A stretch of DNA of 39,218 bases from a virus, in the IMG/VR virus record IMGVR_UViG_3300025087_000188, positions 1 to 39,218 of that record, one strand, 5' to 3'. Position numbers and translations under genes: made by a program. Positions 37,308-39,218 of the stretch are shown here, one piece after another. Within the stretch, counting starts at the first letter, position 1. Every line of letters starts with the position of its first letter. A model generated the notes under the pieces. That model had not been told where the DNA came from, searched no databases, and saw nothing but the letters and a program-made list of their open reading frames with translations.

Positions 37308-37498
37308 CCTGCCGCGCCCAGGCCGCGCCGCCCCTGCCCCGCGAGATCCGCGAGTCGCCCTTCGTCGCGGTCCGCGATGACGGGAGCGCCGTCGTGTTCG
37401 TGGGAGCGCTATACGTCACCTGCCAGGACTGCCACCGCGCCGCGTCGCTGGTGATCGTGCGCGGGACGCGGTATCGGTGCGTGGAGTGTGACGGATGA
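37304..37498 (+). CDS. Small zinc-ribbon protein (64 aa)
   Basis: ATG 37304 overlaps the preceding stop. After MTCRAQAAPPLP and FVAVRDDGSAVVFVGALYV come CQDC and, at the C-terminus, CVEC: two CxxC pairs in the last 27 residues. Overlaps the next ATG. Role unknown. Confidence 0.55.
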   Translation: MTCRAQAAPPLPREIRESPFVAVRDDGSAVVFVGALYVTCQDCHRAASLVIVRGTRYRCVECDG

Positions 37499-37689
37499 CC
37501 GACGCGACGATCCGCGCGGAGCTGGCGAGGCTCGCGGAGAAAGACGTCCTGGAGGTGGTCGGCGCGTTGCGGCTCTACGTGGACCCGAGCGCGTGCGATC
37601 CGATGGTCACGCGCGAATGGCGCGAGCATCTGGCCGAGCAGCTGGAGATCGTGCTCAAGCGCGTGCGGGCGATCGGAGGAGCGGAATGA
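37495..37689 (+). CDS. Small helical protein (64 aa)
   Basis: ATG 37495. It encodes TIRAELARLAEKDVLEVVGA, RLYVDPSACDP and a C-terminal helix WREHLAEQLEIVLKRVRAIG. Helical, acidic, unknown family. Coupled to the genes on both sides. Confidence 0.5.
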   Translation: MTDATIRAELARLAEKDVLEVVGALRLYVDPSACDPMVTREWREHLAEQLEIVLKRVRAIGGAE

Positions 37690-37955
37690 GCAAGCAGCGC
37701 GTGCTGAATCTGTTCCACGCGGAAGCCGACGACCGCGACTGCCAAGTGCTCTCGAATCGCGTTGTGCTGACCCTGCACGGCAACCCGAAAGAGTCTGGAT
37801 ACACACAGGTTGTTCACCTCCACATTTCCTGGGAGTCGCTCCCGTGGGTGATGCGGAAGCTCTGGGCCGCATGGTGGCGCCACCGGACCGAGGTGGTGAG
37901 ACGGCTCGACTGGATCGAGGGAGAGCTGAAGGGAAGCGGAGTCGAGCGACCATGA
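37686..37955 (+). CDS. Hypothetical protein (89 aa)
   Basis: ATG 37686. Beta-rich centre (CQVLSNRVVLTLHGNPKESG; TQVVHLHISWESLPWVMRKL) followed by a helix with WWRHRTEVVRRLDWIEGELK. His/Trp-rich. No family recognised. Confidence 0.5.
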   Translation: MSKQRVLNLFHAEADDRDCQVLSNRVVLTLHGNPKESGYTQVVHLHISWESLPWVMRKLWAAWWRHRTEVVRRLDWIEGELKGSGVERP

Positions 37956-37974
37956 TCCGAGCGCAGGAGGAGAC

Positions 37975-38160
37975 ATGATTGTCCGTAGCCCTTGCTTCGA
38001 GTGTGGCGCGTCCCTTCCGGCATCAGGCATCGCGCGTCAGATGCTCGGCATCGTCGACCTGGTGATCTGCGTGAGGTGCGGGGCAGGACAACGAGTCGAT
38101 GACCGACTCTCTGGAGCCACCATGAGTGGCACGGTGGGAGAGACGCCATGCCTGACCTGA
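37975..38160 (+). CDS. Small zinc-ribbon protein (61 aa)
   Basis: ATG 37975 with GCAGGAGGAG upstream. Two CxxC pairs are visible (PCFECGASLPASGIARQMLG and VICVRCGAGQ), the spacing of a short rubredoxin-type ribbon. The C-terminus (MSGTVGETPCLT) overlaps the next gene. Unknown role. Confidence 0.5.
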   Translation: MIVRSPCFECGASLPASGIARQMLGIVDLVICVRCGAGQRVDDRLSGATMSGTVGETPCLT

Positions 38161-38726
38161 CCCAGGACGGGCTGCGGGCGCGGGCGGGAGAGATCGTCGC
38201 AATCGAGCCCGACGGGAAGTGGTGGCGCGTCGTGCTGGTCTGCGGCGCGCAGCGCTCCACAGTGATCCGGCTCAGCGAACGCGCGGCGTGCGAGGCGTAT
38301 GCGGTCTGGATACAGGACACGATCCTTCTACCGACGTTCACCACCCTCGTCGCCGAGGCGCGAAAGGATGGCGCAACCTCGGCTTGTCCCCTCTGCCATT
38401 GCTGCGGGGAGCGGCGTCACGACGGCGCCGAGCCCTGCGTCTCATGCGAGACAGCCGTCGCCGAGGCCATAGAGTCCTGGGAACGCCGTGCGGCTCAGGG
38501 GCGGGCGCAGCGGGAGTTCAAAACACACGATCACCCGGCCGCAAATGGTCGAGTGCCGGTCGCTGACGACACGGAATGGAAATTTACGTTCCCATTGGAA
38601 GACAGCAGCATTCTTTCGGTTCGCGTCGGTCGAACTGGGCGCGCTGCGTTAATTCGCATGCTTCACGAGGAACAAGCCGACGATGAAATAGACGCCGCGA
38701 TCCGCGCACAGGAGGAGACGCCATGA
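38148..38726 (+). CDS. Hypothetical zinc-binding protein (192 aa)
   Basis: ATG 38148 with GGGAGAG upstream. N-terminal domain (EIVAIEPDGKWWRVVLVCGA), then CPLCHCCGERRHDGAEPCVS with another CETA, i.e. a Cys-rich cluster at about 80-105 suited to two zincs, then a helix and a beta-rich C-terminal domain (DTEWKFTFPLEDSSILSVRV). Late codons are less GC-rich than the first part. No family recognised. Confidence 0.55.
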   Translation: MPDLTQDGLRARAGEIVAIEPDGKWWRVVLVCGAQRSTVIRLSERAACEAYAVWIQDTILLPTFTTLVAEARKDGATSACPLCHCCGERRHDGAEPCVSCETAVAEAIESWERRAAQGRAQREFKTHDHPAANGRVPVADDTEWKFTFPLEDSSILSVRVGRTGRAALIRMLHEEQADDEIDAAIRAQEETP

Positions 38727-38962
38727 AGTTTCGCAAGAAGCCGGTCGTAATCGACGCAATCCAATACGACGGGGCCAATCACGAGGCTGTCGGTGAGTTC
38801 GCTGGTAACGCCGTCTCCCTGGAGGACGGCACCCTCTACGTGCGGACACTGGAGAACAGGCGACTGGAGGCCGATGTCGGCGACTGGATCATCCGAGGCG
38901 TGGCGGGAGAGTTCTATCCCTGCAAGCCCGCCATCTTTGCCGAGACATACGAGATGCTATGA
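38723..38962 (+). CDS. PGDYG-type phage protein (79 aa)
   Basis: The product [20 protein letters not shown] continues with [21 protein letters not shown] and the end [20 protein letters not shown]. This '[36 protein letters not shown]' design is a very common phage family (PGDYG domain, general knowledge). Function is undetermined. Overlaps stops on both sides. Confidence 0.78.
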   Translation: [79 protein letters not shown]

Positions 38963-39218
38963 CCGACGCTGAGTTCGTGGAAGCGATGGTCTTCCTCACG
39001 GGCAATACGGCCGCACCTTCAGTGCTCCTCTCCCCCACGGAGTTCGACCGCCTCGTGGCGCTAGCGCAGTGCGGACTCCGGCTTGCGAAGGACGTCAGTG
39101 ACGGGATGGATTGTTTGCCGTCGTGCAATGCTGACGCGCATGACGAGATTTGTCCGTTTGCACATTCAGAAGTCGCGTGGCGGACACTTCGCCAGCAACT
39201 CGCCGATGCGAAGGCGCG
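38959..39218 (+). CDS. Partial gene running off the right edge
   Basis: ATG 38959 overlaps the previous stop and the frame remains open to the end of the window (86 codons). It begins MTDAEFVEAMVFLTGNTAAP and has FDRLVALAQCGLRLAKDVSD, then two cysteines in CLPSCNADAHDEICPF, possibly a metal site. Partial. No family recognised. Confidence 0.6.
   Translation, partial: MTDAEFVEAMVFLTGNTAAPSVLLSPTEFDRLVALAQCGLRLAKDVSDGMDCLPSCNADAHDEICPFAHSEVAWRTLRQQLADAKA

Noticed and set aside
1-39218. tRNA or rRNA genes
   Set aside because: I looked for T-loop and anticodon-arm patterns. GTTCGA-like strings occur only inside coding genes without matching stems.
1-39218. Temperate-phage functions (integrase, excisionase, CI-like repressor, attachment site)
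   Set aside because: No tyrosine or serine recombinase motifs are seen. The Xre domain at 36671 alone does not indicate lysogeny.

Overview
The window is one stretch of a lytic-type, tailed double-stranded DNA phage genome of podovirus-like layout. It is very GC-rich. All roughly 70 genes lie on the + strand, tightly packed, and most are joined by ATGA, GTGA or TGATG stop-start overlaps. Both ends cut through genes. No integrase, repressor/excision pair, tRNA, phage RNA polymerase or DNA polymerase is visible. The host cannot be named from the sequence. The GC content, the lipobox lipoproteins and the L,D-transpeptidase-type lysis gene suggest a high-GC bacterium with a cell wall, probably an uncultured environmental one (inference).

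Region 1 (1-10.3 kb) is head morphogenesis. It holds the tail end of an upstream gene (by position possibly terminase), a zinc-ribbon protein, the portal, several small proteins, a hairpin-rich non-coding gap with an intrinsic-terminator-like structure, the scaffold, the major capsid protein, and a run of beta-rich virion proteins ending in a fibre-like protein. Region 2 (10.3-15.2 kb) is tail: an adaptor-like protein, a second fibre-like protein, a nozzle/hub-like protein of 512 aa, and a fibre-tip paralogue. Region 3 (15.3-24.3 kb) looks like the internal virion (ejection) cassette: a GNAT-like protein, two Gln/Pro/Gly-rich proteins, an Ala/Gly-rich hydrophobic protein, a coiled-coil protein of 487 aa and a giant protein of 1642 aa. 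Region 4 (24.3-26.6 kb) is lysis: two holin candidates, an L,D-transpeptidase-like enzyme, small membrane proteins, a lipoprotein, a zinc-knuckle remnant and a DUF1353 protein.

Region 5 (26.6-39.2 kb) is the early/accessory half. A likely recombination pair is an annealing-type protein with a 'TRAFNRAVSNLVG' core plus a PD-(D/E)XK nuclease. Around it lie a small protein with an SSB-like acidic tail, a lipoprotein with an HExxH motif, a dual-specificity-type phosphatase (HCx5R), a KH-domain RNA-binding protein, and a protein with a RAMP-like glycine-rich loop flanked by copies of a GCC-NNC hexamer repeat. A strong sigma70-like promoter then drives two tandem winged-helix proteins. The second looks like the replication initiator and carries a probable origin of replication inside its own coding sequence. 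The remainder is a pentapeptide-repeat protein with 22 units and many tiny zinc-ribbon and hypothetical genes, ending in a PGDYG-type protein.

The most notable points are the iteron/palindrome cluster inside the initiator gene, the repeat-flanked RAMP-like gene, the phosphatase and KH proteins, the unusual lysis enzyme, and the possible structured RNA before the scaffold gene.
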